Assembly (NCBI RefSeq): GCF_040712315.1
Contig: NC_134023.1
Span: 16,811,442-16,875,441, forward strand
Length of the DNA: 64,000 nucleotides
Direction of reading: 5' to 3'
Source: Castanea sativa
Lineage: Eukaryota; Streptophyta; Magnoliopsida; Fagales; Fagaceae
Within the stretch, counting starts at the first letter, position 1. Each line of letters begins with the position of its first letter. Positions 46,480-59,569 of the stretch are shown in pieces. Below the pieces are notes generated by a model, which was not told where the DNA came from, searched no databases, and saw nothing but the letters and a program-made list of their open reading frames with translations. The position numbers were made by a program, and so were the translations under genes.

Positions 46480-46922
46480 TTAGATGGACATGTGGTATGC
46501 ATTTAAATATCACATGTTTTACATTTAAATAAAAATAAGAGTAAATTAGAGGATTCAATGAAAAGATATCTTATCCCGTTGAAATATTCTCTTCATTATT
46601 ACCTATCAAAAAAAAAAAAAAAAATCTCTTCATATGGAAAATTTCAATTATTTGAGTTGATCTTAGGCCTAAGTAAAAAGCCAATAACCTTCTGAGCTCA
46701 TGTTAAGTCACTTATGAAAGGGTCCATTTATTCATATATAACATGACAGAAAATTGGTTTCTTACCGATAAGAAAAAGGTCACATTTTGCAACTTGTTCT
46801 CAAACAAAAGAAAAAAGATAACCTAAGATGACGACAACCCTCAAGGTATGGTTTTGGACCACTTTTTTAAACTCAAAAGATGTTCATTTTTCGAGCTCCC
46901 ACTGAAAATTAGGAAACACAAA
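46480..46922. repeat. Dispersed repeat, pair of 12340-13085
   Basis: Ends at GGAAACACAAA, precisely where an LRR-kinase exon fragment begins. Confidence 0.6.
46597..46624 (+). mobile_element. Tiny retroposon-tail insertion with 9-bp TSD
   Basis: TATTACCTATC plus oligo-A is bounded by TCTCTTCAT at 46588-46596 and 46625-46633. Plus-strand counterpart of the poly-T inserts. Confidence 0.65.
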
Positions 46923-46955
46923 ATCAAACCCAACCTCGTACAGACCCTGCTCAAG
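46916..46955 (+). pseudogene. First-exon fragment of LRR receptor kinase (older relic)
   Basis: ACACAAAATCAAACCCAACC onward encodes TQNQTQPRTDPAQ and ends at a GTGTGCCTCT donor-like site identical to that at 48158. The signal-peptide part is missing, replaced by the repeat ending at 46922. Followed by (CT)n at 46967-46996. Confidence 0.5.
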
Positions 46956-46960
46956 GTGTG

Positions 46961-46999
<39 letters not shown>

Positions 47000-48033
47000 C
47001 TGACTATGAAGATTATTTAAAGGAAATGCGTAGTATACTGCCAGGAAAAACATTCACATAAATTATAAAACCAAACATATAGAAAACTGCAAGATAATAT
47101 GATGTCTTCAACGAATGACAGTATGGAAAAAATAATAATAATAAACGGATGAAGAATACCATATCATCCATTTCTTGGTGCGATAATGCTATCTAAGATG
47201 GTTTAAACATGGGTTAAAAGCAGTTGTTTCTAGTTTACTTTTATTTTTATTTCTACACACTAACATGGGTCGCATAAGCCGTCTCTGGAGATACTTTCTT
47301 AGACTTAAGAGACTTAAAGGAAGTACATGTAAAACACGTGAGCACTATAACAGTTTATTAATTAGTGATAACATGTGTTATAAAGTTATTGGTAGATTAG
47401 AAAATCAGTTAGTTTGTTGATTTGTTTTACTGGTTTCCCGTTTTGCTCTCTCTCTCTTTTGGTCAAGTAATGTGAAGCTGGCAACTTATTTAGAGGTTTT
47501 TATTTATTATTTTTTTAATGATTCTTATTAAAATACAATGATTGATTATAACGACGGATTGATTATGCTTGCATGTATATCTTTTAAATAAAATGTCCAA
47601 ATCTTCTAAGTCAAATTAGCAAGGCATGCCCAATATATAAAAGATGTTGAGGTGTGACTAGACGATGTATTAGCTTTCCCTTTTGGTAGAGACGTATCAG
47701 CTTTTCCATTAAGTCAAAATTCGAATGATGCATGTAAGACACAAAAATGTATAAAACTTACACGAAAAAATGTGGTGTTGTTCCCTATAAAAAAAAAAAT
47801 GTGTGCTTGGATTGAGTACTTGACCCGTGATTAGTAATTTGGTATTATTACGTAATTTTATAAACAATGTTCAAGTTCAACCTCCAAATGGATGGACTTG
47901 CCTTGGGAACTTGTATATTTAGGAGATGCATTTCATTAGGTCAGATGGCTCTGCAAATTACGGAGACACATGCATCTTTCTCTAGCTCTCTGAAATCTCA
48001 GCGCTCATCAATATTGTTAGGAAGATTAAAGCC
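46956..48033. other. Spacer between the two exon relics
   Basis: (CT)n at the left edge; otherwise nothing recognised. Confidence 0.4.
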
Positions 48034-48157
48034 ATGGTGGGATCACCACCACTTATAGCTTTAGCTTCTTTTGCTGCTTGCTTCTTCGGCCAGCTGTTGG
48101 AAGTAGCTCAATCTCAATCTCAAAATAAAACCCAAACTCGTACAAATCCTGCTGAAG
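48034..48157 (+). pseudogene. Orphan first exon of an LRR receptor-like kinase (group VIII type)
   Basis: ATG at 48034 opens MVGSPPLIALASFAACFFGQ, a typical signal peptide, then AQSQSQNKTQTRTNPAE, and ends in phase 1 at AAG followed by GTGTGCC. The mature N-terminus with QNxT and a (T/N)P(A/D)E end in phase 1 matches what I know of exon 1 of Arabidopsis At1g56130-like LRR kinases, where ALNSIF-type sequence follows. No second exon, malectin-like domain or kinase appears downstream to 64 kb, so this is an orphan exon. It lies 1.2 kb from a similar fragment. Identification rests on about 15 residues plus gene structure, so it is moderate. Confidence 0.5.
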
Positions 48158-48947
48158 GTGTGCCTCTCTCTCTCTCTGGGTTGCGCTGCAACCCGTTTTT
48201 CTTTACAATATAATTAAGAAATTTTGATATTTTATACCAGTTTTTTATTGTATTTTATTTTTTGTTTTATCAATAACAATTTGTCATATATTATTTAATT
48301 TTTCTTGTAAAATAATTAAAGTTTAAAATAGAAAAGAAAAAGAAAGAAAGAAAGAAAGAAAATAGAAAGATGGAGCGTAAAGTGAAACATAAAATAGAAT
48401 TGAGAATTTGTATTCAAAATGGGGTGAGTAGTGAGTTGGTAAAAAAATAAAAATTGCTTTCTGTTTTTTGTTTCAACTTTATTATGAAACTAGTTTGTAG
48501 TGAACCATAGTTCATATAAAAAAAAATTACATTTTTTTCTTCTCACTTTTTTTTTTTTTTTTTTTAATTTTGAGTAGATTTTTTCTTCTCACTTAAATAG
48601 TTAAAAAAAAAAATTCCTAACAAAAAAAAAAAATAGTTAAAATTTTTAAGACACTAATATAAACCTTTAAAAAAAATTTCTTTCAATTTTTTATCTTTTT
48701 TATTTATTTATTTTTGTCTCCCTCTCCCCAAATCTTATCTTCCTCTCCCACTACCCCGTAACCCTAATCCCATTTGTGTCTTCTTTCTTTCTTATCTTAG
48801 TCATCACACGTTCATCACTCCCCTTTCTAAAATTTTCTCCCTATCTTGCCACCTTTTCCCTCTCTCCAGAAGAGAAAGTTTATGAACCAAACAAATTTCA
48901 CAACAAATATATCAAATTGTTAATGTATTGTGAAAAAGAAAAAGAGG

Positions 48948-48984
<37 letters not shown>

Positions 48985-50179
48985 GAAATCCATATTTACA
49001 ACATTTGCATTACAAATTGTCACTGTTACGTAAAAACAATGATGTTAATAATGAGCATAAACTAAAGCTAGTAACAGCTTGGCACATATATATATATTTT
49101 GAAATTATTATAAAAATGTTGTGGAAGTTGCATTTATTTTTTAAAGCATTGCTTCTCTCCAAAAACTTTACCCAAGCTCTATTCTTTTTTTTCTTTTTTT
49201 TTTCATCTCCTTCTTTCCCTTTCATTCCTCTTCTTTTGGATCCAAAAGTCCAAAACCCAATTGTTTCTTTAATGCTTTGACAAAGAGAGATAGAGATTGG
49301 AATTGTTCTTCACATGTTTTAGAATCTGGGATTAGAGATCTTCAATTGAGCTATTAATCTAAAAGTCCAAAACTCACTTGTTTTTTTAATGCTCACAGAG
49401 AGAGAGAGAGAGAGATAGATATTGGAATTGTCCTTCACATGTCATTTCAAAATCTAAGATTTGAGATCTTCGATTGAGCCATGCATGATAGTTGTTGTGA
49501 TTTTGGGTTGAGAGAGAAAATTTGTTCTTTAGATTTTGAGTTGAGAGAGAGAGTTTGTTGTTGTGATCCTAGGATGAAAGAGAGAGTTTGTGATTCATAC
49601 TTGGCTTTTTGAGAAAAACCATAACATGGAACTTGCATTAAATTTAATGTTTTGACTTTTTGGCCAAAAAAATTATAGTGAACCCCATAAAAATAAGCTA
49701 CCAAAAACAAAAATCTTTTATTGGGGAAATTTAGAGACACAACAAAAGGAGGTTTTTTTTTTTTTTGGTTGTATTAGATTATATTTTGTGGGTCCCACTA
49801 TTTTATTTTTTGTCAAAAAGTCAATGCAATTAATTAATGTAGGTCCCACGTTATGAATTTTCTCAATATCCCAAGTATTTTTTTTCTTATTGCCAGTCTC
49901 ACTCTACTTTTTGTTTTTAAACTTTTTTTGGTCAGATAAAGAAAAAACTAATCAAACTCACCATGTGTATGGATATAACTAATTTCACAAATCACAATAT
50001 TTTTCAAAATTAATTCACAAATCCTAGGAGGAATGATGTTGAAAATTAAAAAAAAAAAAAAAAAAAGTGAGATGTTGAAAATAAAGAAAAAGAAAAAAAA
50101 AATAAATGAAAGATGAATATTCATAAAGAAAATAAGGAATTGAAAAAAGAGAGAAGAAAAAGATAGGATAAAAGAAAAG

Positions 50180-50210
<31 letters not shown>

Positions 50211-50358
50211 GATGGGAAGATGAGAAAGAGAGGATAAAGATGAAGATGAGAAAGAGATATTAAAAAAATATATGATAAGATGAGAAAAAAGATGACGAGA
50301 AGATAAAAGAAGAAGAAGAAGAAGAGATGAACAAAAAATGAAGAGAAGGTTAAGAGGA
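48158..50358. other. AT-rich intergenic DNA
   Basis: (AAAG)n near 48340-48360, (TA)n at 48951-48980, GA runs at 49398-49416 and 50179-50207, and many homopolymers. No gene. Confidence 0.45.
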
Positions 50359-50645
50359 ATGATGTGACATGTTGTGCCTATGGTTTAGTCCTGATGTATT
50401 TGGACCTAACCTGATGTGATTTATTATGCTTGGTTTAGTCCTGATGTGTTTGGACCTAACTTGATGTATCCTGTTGTGATTGAATCTGTTCTGATGTTTA
50501 TGAACCTAACCTGATGTGACTCGTTGTGATTGATTCTGTCTTGATGTGTTTGGACTTAACCTAATGTGAACCATTGTGCTTTGGTTTTGTCCTGATACGT
50601 TTGGACCAAACCTGATGTGATCCATTATGTTGATGTGACTTAATT
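50359..50645. repeat. About 50-bp minisatellite
   Basis: Five to six imperfect units with TGATGTG(A/T), GGTTTAGTCCTGATGTGTTTGGACC and TAACCTGATG, starting near 50359, 50412, 50462, 50511, 50562 and 50613. Non-coding. Confidence 0.75.
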
Positions 50646-51542
50646 GTTGTGAAAAATTTAAAAGATTCAAAAAAAATTCAAAGTTCCAAAGAAAAATCCA
50701 AAACTTCAAGAAAGATGTCACTTAAAAAAAAAAATTCAAAGTTCAAAAGAGAAATTCAAAATTCAAGAGAGGGAATGACACTTAAGAAGAAAATCAAGAA
50801 TTTTAAAAATTCAAGAGAGATTTCAAAGGAAAATTATGAAAGAATTTTTTTACAAAAATGGATGGATTTGTATGACAAATTTTTTAAATAATGAATTTTT
50901 TTGGGGGAAAAAATGATGTGTGTCTAGAGTGATAAATTCTTTAATGTGTGATGTTGAGTCTCTTGAACCTTCTAGGATAATATGATGTCGTGTTGATGTG
51001 GTTATGATGATGTACATATGTTTATGATGTTGTATTGATGTGTTTTTGATATTATGATGATGTGTTGATAACATGATGTGTGATGTGTGGTTTTGGCTTA
51101 GGGTGGTAACCATTCTTGTTGTGTGCCTTTGATTCTAGGTTCAGGATAGCAAACTTAGTCTCTTTGATGATTGAGGTTATGTTTATGATGTGTTGATGTA
51201 ATCCTGTTGGCTTAGGATAGTAGCCATTTTTGTTGTGTTCATGATATGTTATTGATGTGATGATAACATGGAATGATGATGTGATGAGTTTTCTTTTTGG
51301 CTTGGGGTAGTAGCCCCTTTTGTTGTTGTTCCCTTTACCCAAGGTTCAAGATAACAAACCTAGGAGAATAGGGACTCGTAGAATCCAGTGATTGGATTTT
51401 GTACCCACGCCCCATGTTTGTTTGTTTGCTTGCTTGTTTGTGTGTTTGTGTTGTGTGTGTGTGTGGGGACTAACAGTTTATTAACCTATAAAATGATTCA
51501 TCTCTTTAGGCTTTCGATTACACTTGTAGAGCAAGTATAGCC
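50646..51542. other. Purine-rich tract then GATGTG-rich DNA
   Basis: 50646-50880 is strongly purine-biased with repeated AAAATTCAAAG and is similar in style to 62580-62790. 50920-51300 has repeated TTGATGTG and GGCTTAGG(G/A)TAGTAGCC-type blocks. Probably retroelement internal sequence; no domain. Confidence 0.4.
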
Positions 51543-51547
51543 AAAAG

Positions 51548-52947
51548 TGTTAGAATTAGTACCCTTAAATCCTATTGTATGATACTATGTATAACATTAT
51601 ATATGACTTAATGTTGTGATTAATAAAGTTGTTTTATTATTATCTAAAATATTGGTAACATGAATATTTGGACATTATCATATAGTGTATGAGATGCATA
51701 GTATATGATTTATGTGATTTAGTTACAGAAGATATAGATCACAAGTTCTTTGTAAACTCAAAATTATAGTTCATAGTCGGTGATAAAATTGGGCATTTCA
51801 TCTGCAAAGACTATAACATATCAACTAAGATGATTTGTCTTGATCATGGAAATGAAGACTTCTAGTTGATGTGTTGATATGTTTTAAGAGTTAAGACATA
51901 TTGAACTAGACCACTGTGAGATTTATTATTCTTCTAACGACTGTCAAATGAATAATAAATCTCACGACTTTTATTTGCATGAACTCTTAATCCTGAGAGA
52001 ATAATGGACTTGATCATGAGGTGTAAGTTGCTTTGATATATCAGGAGTGAGATCTAAAGTCAAGATTAAAACCTCAGTATGTTGGGCAGCCACATTTAGT
52101 ATTGATAGAACATATATTCTCAAGATGAAATTCATAATCTCTTAATGGAGATATAAAATATTTCCTTGAGATAAGTTTAATGAGTTTGGTTATTCAGAGT
52201 GTTAGACCTAACCACTTTAGTAAGGAGTTACTAAAGTACATATTTATGAAATTGGATTTCATAAATATATGATGAATAACATAAGGGATTAAATCGGTTA
52301 CTCAAGGATTAAGATGTAGTAATCTTCAAAGTAGCAGTCTATATTTATGACTTTGTATTGCTACAAATATTTTATGAAGGGGTTGCATGTACAATAAAGT
52401 CTTGAGATATAATTTATTAATAAGGCCTAGAATGCAATTATATTTATATAGTGGTATAAAATATAATTAATGGTAATTTTGGACTTGTTAAGAGTTAACA
52501 GAAAAACCCAAGACCCATTGGAGCTAAAGTCTTATTTGTTTCCTTTTGGTTCCACCCCAAGCCACACACTAAAGCCTAATTGGAAAGGCCCAAAAGGCCA
52601 GCCCAATTAAATAATTAGTTTGATACAAAGGGAGAAACATATAGAATTTTATAAGAGAAACATAATTGTGAAAATGTATGTGAGTGTGAGACACTCTCTT
52701 ATTCTCCTTTTGGAAACTGATTAAAAGACCACACTTCTTGGGCATAAAGTGGAATTGGAGTGAAGATTAAAAGTGTTCCCAAGCACTTCTGATCTTTTGT
52801 TTTGAATTTCACCGCACCAAGGTATGCTTTCTTGTTCTTGAATTTTGAAACTTACATAGTACATGTTATCAATTACGAATGAAGTAGATCCGTTAATTTT
52901 CAATTGTATATGTTTTGTATGCGATATAAACATGTATTTTTCCAACA
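51548..52947 (+). mobile_element. Solo LTR (1400 bp) with perfect TSD AAAAG
   Basis: Starts TGTTAGAATTAG and ends TTTTTCCAACA (inverted TGTTRGAA ends). AAAAG flanks at 51543-51547 and 52948-52952. Full-length relative of the fragment at 30795-31726. No primer-binding site or coding region. Confidence 0.9.
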
Positions 52948-52952
52948 AAAAG

Positions 52953-54993
52953 AAGGAAAACTTTAGTCCTTGGTCCTAATGATGAGCTTTTATATGTCTA
53001 CAAAAGTTAATTGAAGTTATTTTGATAGTTTGGAAATAATCACAACTCAAAAGTGCTCAAATCGTTTTGAAAACGATGCTAAAAAATAACCTTTGCTCAC
53101 TGGTTTGCCCATAACTTTTGATTGCCAACAAATTTTTAAGTGTGGTTTATTTCATTAGAAATTAGACATCCTGGTCTTTAATTTAAAAAGCAGATTTTTC
53201 CTAATTTGGACTTAAATTAAGTAAGTTATGACCATTTGAGTTTGGGCCATCAGTGCTATCAAATTAGGATTTTGGGGACGCATGCAAGCGCATGAAACAT
53301 GCATGCATGTGCATGCCCCAACCATGCGCACGCATGCTGCTTTCCAAAAGCCCAGAACTTCATTTTTTTAGGGCCTAAAGCCCCCTTCTTTGATAGGACC
53401 CGGCCCCTAAACCCTTTGGAACATCCAAAACCCTCTAAATGAGTATAAAAACCCTAGTTTAGACATATAAATACAACCTTATGCCTCCAAACTCAAACCC
53501 TAGCTAGAGAGAGTTGATTCTTCACCTACATTCTTCCAAAAACACATTCTTCCAAAAACCCTCTGAACACACATCCATTAGCACATCTTTAAAACCTCTC
53601 TCTAGTGTTCATTCAAGCATAAACTAAGTTTTTCAAATCATTGGATCAAAACCTTTTCAAGAATCATTTTTATTTTGAGTTATGATGACTAAGAACTATT
53701 GAAAACTTCTATTTTCCTTTGAATCTCATTAAATCTTGTTGTGTAGGCACTGAGGGGCCGGTTAAATCTGCACCAAGTTGTGATCCATTAGCAAGGTGAG
53801 TCTCTCCCCATGACTTTTCCTTAATTTGGGTTTTTACAACTTATGTTCTTGTTGTTCTTAATTTTATTTATGTCTTATACATGCTTAGATATTTTATTTG
53901 ATTTATTGTGTCTCACCATATCTTGATTGAAGAGTTGAATAATTGGATATATTTATGAACATGTTATGATGTCTTAAGAGTTGCTCTTGTTTGTTATTAG
54001 ATCCAATGCATGTTTAGGAATAGATTTTGTTTTGCTTATCTTTGTTGTTAGTTTAGGTTGTTTAGTTTTGTATTAGAAGCATGCTAGGTTTTGTTTGACT
54101 GTTGTTTTGTTGATGCTTTAAAATTGTTTTTCTGGGCATGTAGACATGCGCATGCTTCGAGCATGCATACTCATTCTTCATGTATGCGCATGCATACTTA
54201 TGCCCAGAAACCCAGATTTAGGATTCTTACTATTTTATTTGTTTTGCTTAGTTTTAATCACATGTTTAGGTCTTGTTGAGTCTAGTTCTCCCATGGTTAT
54301 CATTAAGGTTAGTAGAATAACATGTTTCACATGCTTTATTTGTTGATTTGATAACAAGGGTTTATATCTTGCATGAACAATATGAACATGAACATGCATT
54401 AATGCATAGGTGCTGTGAGGTATGTCATGTATAATTACTTGAGCATGCATTTGATTTGGATGATGAGCATGATATGGTTTATGAACATGATGAATATGTT
54501 TGGTTGATGCCATGATGCTATGCTTGGATGTTTGGGATCTGCTTGATGTTAATGCCTTGTTGATGTTGTTGTTTTGTGATGTGCTTGCTGCCTTTAGATA
54601 TATTTCGTTAGATGAATGGTAGGGTTTTTATGCCTATGGATGAGTGTGGGACATTTTCCATGTTTGGATGTTAGATGTATGTTAGTGTGTGTGAGTTTAG
54701 AGTAACATATTAGAGGACCCTTTGATGGGATTAGAATTTGGAACACAATAAGTGAAGGTCGATCTACGGGTGGGGTTGGGAGCCTAAAACCATTTCATCT
54801 TCATATGTAAACTCCGGACACGTGCTCTGGTAAAGATCAGTCCTTCAACTAGGGCGCTACATTTATGATTCCTAGACCTAAACTAGGTGGAGACTCCATT
54901 TACACCCTTTTCCATGGTTCATCCTAGGCCAAGGCATACTTCCCACAAATTTGGGGAAACCCAAATGCACCATTGTGGGCGCTTGTGCCTACA
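52953..54993 (+). mobile_element. Ogre/Tat-like LTR sequence
   Basis: Homologous to the solo LTRs at 14204, 39954 and 61720 (CTTGGTCCTAATGATGAGC, GGGCGCTTGTGCCTACA). It holds one unit of the 255-bp repeat near 54540. The left end is obscured by the solo LTR inserted at 51548; no TSD is assigned. Confidence 0.65.
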
Positions 54994-55570
54994 CTCATAC
55001 CAAAGGAGGAAAAAATTGTGGATTATCATGAGGTGCATGCAATAGGGTCGGATCACACCAAGCCAAATAGCATTAATGGTCTTCCACCATTTACGTTAGA
55101 TAGAAACCAAGTTTAACCATAAACCCACACACACACACACACACACACACAAAAACCACCCAAAGAATTCATTTGTTGTTGTAATCCAAAAGAGAGAAGG
55201 AGAGCCAACAAGAATAGGCAGACATGGGGCTCGTAAAATTAAAAGAAAAGCAAAATGGGTAATAGACCCACACAATTTCAAAGGGGGTGATATCACCAAA
55301 GGGAGTTTACATGGAGGGAGAACAGAGAAGGAAGAAGAGAGAAAAAGAGAAAATAAAAAGAGAGAAAAAGAATGAGAGAATATAATAGATAGAATGAGAG
55401 AAAAATAGTGGAGAAGAGGTGGAGAATTCATACCTAGTAGCGTACTTACACCCTTTTACAGAATACTCCTCGAGAGAGATCACTACAGAATAGTATCATT
55501 GACATGCACCACTAAGAAAACTTCCTCTCTCCCACGAGACTCATCTCTCTTGATTTTCTCAATATTCATC
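54994..55570. other. Intergenic DNA
   Basis: (CA)n at 55127-55151 and a purine-rich GAGA-type stretch at 55310-55410. No gene. Confidence 0.45.
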
Positions 55571-55573
55571 TTA

Positions 55574-55781
55574 GGGTCCGTTTGTATTGGGCATCTGCAT
55601 TTGTCAAGCTGCGTTTTTTGCCCTTTTTTTTTTTTTAAGTCCAGCGCCTGTTGCACTGTTTATGGGACATGAATAGTGCAATCAGGCATATGAACAGTAA
55701 CCAAAGCTCAAATAGTAACTTTATTATTATTATTTTATTGTTTTCAGTTTTCAGCAAAATAAGCAGTATCCAAACGCACAC
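55574..55781. mobile_element. Tourist-like (PIF/Harbinger) MITE, 208 bp
   Basis: Left GGGTCCGTTTGTATTGG and right complement GTGTGCGTTTGGATACTG are inverted ends. TTA flanks both sides (55571-55573, 55782-55784). Internal GAACAGTA/GAATAGTG motifs. Non-coding. Confidence 0.7.
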
Positions 55782-55784
55782 TTA

Positions 55785-55937
55785 ATATGGCCAATTTGAC
55801 TCATATTCCAAACCTCATAGATTTGTGCCAACTCTAGGCAATATGACTATGTGAGTTGGAGTTGAACTCTTTTTGGCCCGATTTGTTCTACAGAATGTAT
55901 TTTGTACGTATAAGCGTAAATGCGTATCAGTATATAT

Positions 55938-55975
<38 letters not shown>

Positions 55976-57937
55976 GGGAAAATGTAGGCTAAAATGTTAT
56001 AACTAACATTTGCTTGGTGAATACTTTCTTTGGGCTTTAGTATTTTTTATGTAGGACTTATAATAGTAGAAGAAGCAAATTAATGATCAATCTGCAGAAA
56101 TTAGAGAAAAACTCATTTTATAGAGTAAATCTCATTATATAGCAGAATAATGTTCCTTCTGCAGAAAGTGGAGAATAGGCCCTTCAGTGGTAGTAGAAAA
56201 GGAGAATAAGTCCATATCACATCAGCACTCCTTGGACTGAACTTAATGTTTGTGCACAGACTGGTAGCAATAGAATGGGACCCTTAAGCCCATTCCGCGA
56301 AAGTGTTAGGCCCTACTTCCTTCTTAGAAAAAAGGCCTAGGCTAAAAGATGTCTAATAGATGCAAGACACATGGCTAGGTGTAAAACGTGAAAAAGCGAC
56401 CCTCAACAGAAGTTTTATATTAACTTTGTCATGATGAGCTTCAATCTTCATGACAAAACCCTAACCATTTTTTGAATCATTTTCTTCAAAAACTTGCACG
56501 GATCTTTCTAGAGAAGTGAGGAAACATATTTCGAGATTGCAGTTAAAGTGCCAATTAATCCTTTTCAAATTAAAAGTGAGGAAAAATGAATATAAGGCCT
56601 GCCTTCCTTGTGTCAGACGAAAAGTTTGTCAAATTGTGCAATTTTGGTTTTAATCATGCTTAACTATGAATGGTAGTAAAATTGTTGACCCAATTGTCAA
56701 AATGAAATGGAAATAATTACCAAATGGTAGCCAATGCAATGCAGTACCTCTAGCTAGAGAGCGAATCATCTTTAGCATGCCTTCGACTTGATTTCCTTCG
56801 TTTTGCTGGAGATGGTAGTGACCCTTATTTGCCAAGTGCATGATCGTACTACTATCATATAAATCAGTTTATTCTTCGTAAACTTACCTGATATTTTGCA
56901 AATGCTCTAAAGCTTGACTATAAATGAGAATTAAAAGGTGAGAAAATGGCGTGGATTTGGACAAGAATGTCTCACATTTAACCATGTGCAGAAATGCTAT
57001 GGCATGCGTGTGGGTCTCTTCTCTTCCAAGTGGTTCTGTTTAATTTCTGCTTATATTAGACGGTATAGAAAAAATGCAAATGATATATAGGAAATAATGT
57101 GAAAGACTCTTCTGTTGAGTTGGAAATTAACTTGGAGATGGAGATGAGGCAAGTAGCTGGCTTTGTAAAGACTCTTTTGCAACAACCTCTCATGGTATGA
57201 CGTAACTTCTTTTTTCTTTTTCTTCTTTTTTCTTTTTTATAGCAAAAATACAAATTATATTGAGTCCTTTAAATTTTAAATTTATTCAAATTAGGCATTT
57301 AGTTAAAAAATTTCTGTTAAAATTTTTTTTATCACATGAAAAAAAAATTTTAATAAAAATGATTTTATATTTTTATGTGAGATTTATTTTTTCATTAGTT
57401 AATTTTATTGTTAACGAAATTTTTTTAATCGAATTAGACTAAAAGTCTTAATTGAATAAATTTGAAATTTAGAAAATTCAATTGAATAAAAGTAAAGGAT
57501 TTAAACGAATTTCAATCAAATTTTTTTGGGTGCAATTTACATTTTAGAGAGAGAGAGAGAGAGAGAGAGTTGCTACAATTGCGAGCCAAATCATTAAGAA
57601 GAGCATGCAAAATTGTTGACTGCAAAACAAAAGAGAATATAATTGCCAATACCGAAAAGAAGAACGGACTACCATGGTATTTATCTTGATATCGTTTTTT
57701 TAAGGAAAAATGAAATTAGATATTATTTTTATGTGGTGCGTTGAACTAGTTACAAATTTGAATTATTAGGGATTTTTAATTTTTTTTTGTTTTGAATAGG
57801 CTATTTGTTTGATAATTTGTTAGTTTGTTGTTATTTGATCTAGTCTTTTTATTTTTTTGGGTTTTTAAATTATTATTTTTTGTTATTTAATTTTTTTTTC
57901 AAGGGGTTAAGGATTATGTTTTGGGGCCAAAATTATT
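55785..57937. other. Intergenic DNA
   Basis: (TA)n at 55940-55970 and (GA)n at 57547-57570. No gene, RNA gene or element boundary recognised. Confidence 0.45.
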
Positions 57938-58060
57938 TTTGGAGTAATATTATATTCACGACATTTTCACAATAAATCTTACAAGACAAGCTATTATTAG
58001 TAGGTAAAACAATAATGTAATTATTGTGTCTTAATTAGAATTAGTAACAGCTTAATTTCA
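57938..58060. mobile_element. MITE fragment, family of 43787-43950
   Basis: ATTCACGACATTTTCACAATAAATCTTAC followed by AGCTATTATTAGTAGG matches the left half of that family. Its right end is lost. Confidence 0.45.
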
Positions 58061-58264
58061 TTTTTCTAAAAAAATTACTAAGAGAGATACTATGATCATG
58101 AGTTTTCCTTGACTGCACCAACAACTTTGCTCTTATCCTAACTATGTAGAAGCAACAACTCTACTTTTCTCAGTGGCTTGACTTGCACTCGCAACTAGTA
58201 TCATTTGTTGTTCTTTGCATCTTTTTTTTTTTTTTTATGTCCATATATTCAAATTATATTTTAT

Positions 58265-59164
58265 GCGAAAACACCATTTTGGTCTACATTTTGGAGTCAC
58301 AGTCAATTTGGTCCCTACATCTTGGTAGCAGTCAATTTAATCCTTGTTATTTTCAACATACAGTCAATTTGATCCCTACCGTTAACTCAATAACAGAAGT
58401 ACCTACGTGACAAACGTACGGCTTACACAGGTGGCAAAGTTGATGATGACATGGCTACTAAAATTATAATTAAAATATCACGTCAGTATCTAAATTAAAA
58501 ACAACAAAAAATTAATTTATCAGTTATTTTTATTTTTAAAGAAAGAAAATTATGCTTCGAAATCACAACCAAGAACACTCATATTACCTTCTCTGCAAAC
58601 CGTACCTAGCCGAAACCCAGAAATTCAACTCATACATTGAAGCTCTCTTCACCACAAATTTCATTTGTAAACCCACATCAAAGAAATAAGAAAACCCACT
58701 GAAATAGTCATTCAAACAAAAAACCCAAACCATCCATATGCTCAAAGAATACCAAGTGAACCCAAGAACTCAACATCTCCAACAACATAGAAGGTCAAAC
58801 AAAGAAGGAGAGGAAGAAGCAAACTCAAATACTAACAGTGACCCAGAGGCCAAAACCCCACTTCGTAAACCTGAGCAAAAATCAAAGATTTCTCACAACT
58901 AAAACAAAACCAACCCATTATATCAACCAAAATGGAGAAATTTATATTAAAAAGCAAAATGAAATACAAAATGAGTTTCAGTCATAGATAAGAAAAACAA
59001 GAGGAAAAAATTAAAAATAAATTAAATAAAAGGAAAATAAGAAAGAAAAGTAGAGGGAGATAAGGAGTGATGGCTACAGCTGGTGATGGCGGCGCCATCG
59101 TGAGATCGTTGTTTGTTATGGTGGGTCTCGTAGAGAGACAAGCCATGGCTAAACTCACGAACCC

Positions 59165-59195
<31 letters not shown>

Positions 59196-59569
59196 ACCCT
59201 ATTGTGTTTGGTTTTAAATTTAGGTTTGAAACCTAGGTTGTGTTTGGTTGCAAAGAAAGTGTAAGAAAGTCTAGAGAAATTTTTTAGTTCACACCCTTCA
59301 ATTATTTTGTTTTATTTTTTAGATGTGATTTTTTTTAATTCGTGGCATTTTTTAATAATAAATAAATGTATATTTATTGTTTTACTAGCCATGTATGCTA
59401 TCAGCTATGTAAGCTATTTGCCAATTAGGCAATTCTATTAGTGAGTTAATGGTAGAGACCAGATTAACTACATGTTGAAAATAACAAAGACTAAATTGAC
59501 TACAACCAAAATGTAGGGATCAAATTGATTGCGGCCCTAAAATGTAGGGACGAAAATTGTATTTTCATC
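58265..59569. mobile_element. MULE-like non-autonomous element (1305 bp), long TIRs, 10-bp TSD
   Basis: About 140 bp at each end are inverted repeats built from GTCCCTACATTTTGG-type modules. Left starts GCGAAAACACCATTTT, right complement starts GATGAAAATACAATTT. TATATTTTAT is duplicated at 58255-58264 and 59570-59579. No transposase. The interior (58560-59260) is less AT-rich with (GA)n at 59166-59191 and could be captured host sequence, but no gene is recognisable. Confidence 0.85.

Noticed and set aside
50359..50645. Regularly spaced repeats resembling a CRISPR array
   Set aside because: Units are contiguous and imperfect with no unique spacers, and the DNA is plant nuclear; this is a minisatellite.
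57056..57253. Basic minus-strand ORF
   Set aside because: The lysine/arginine run comes from a TTTCTTTTTC tract; no other support.
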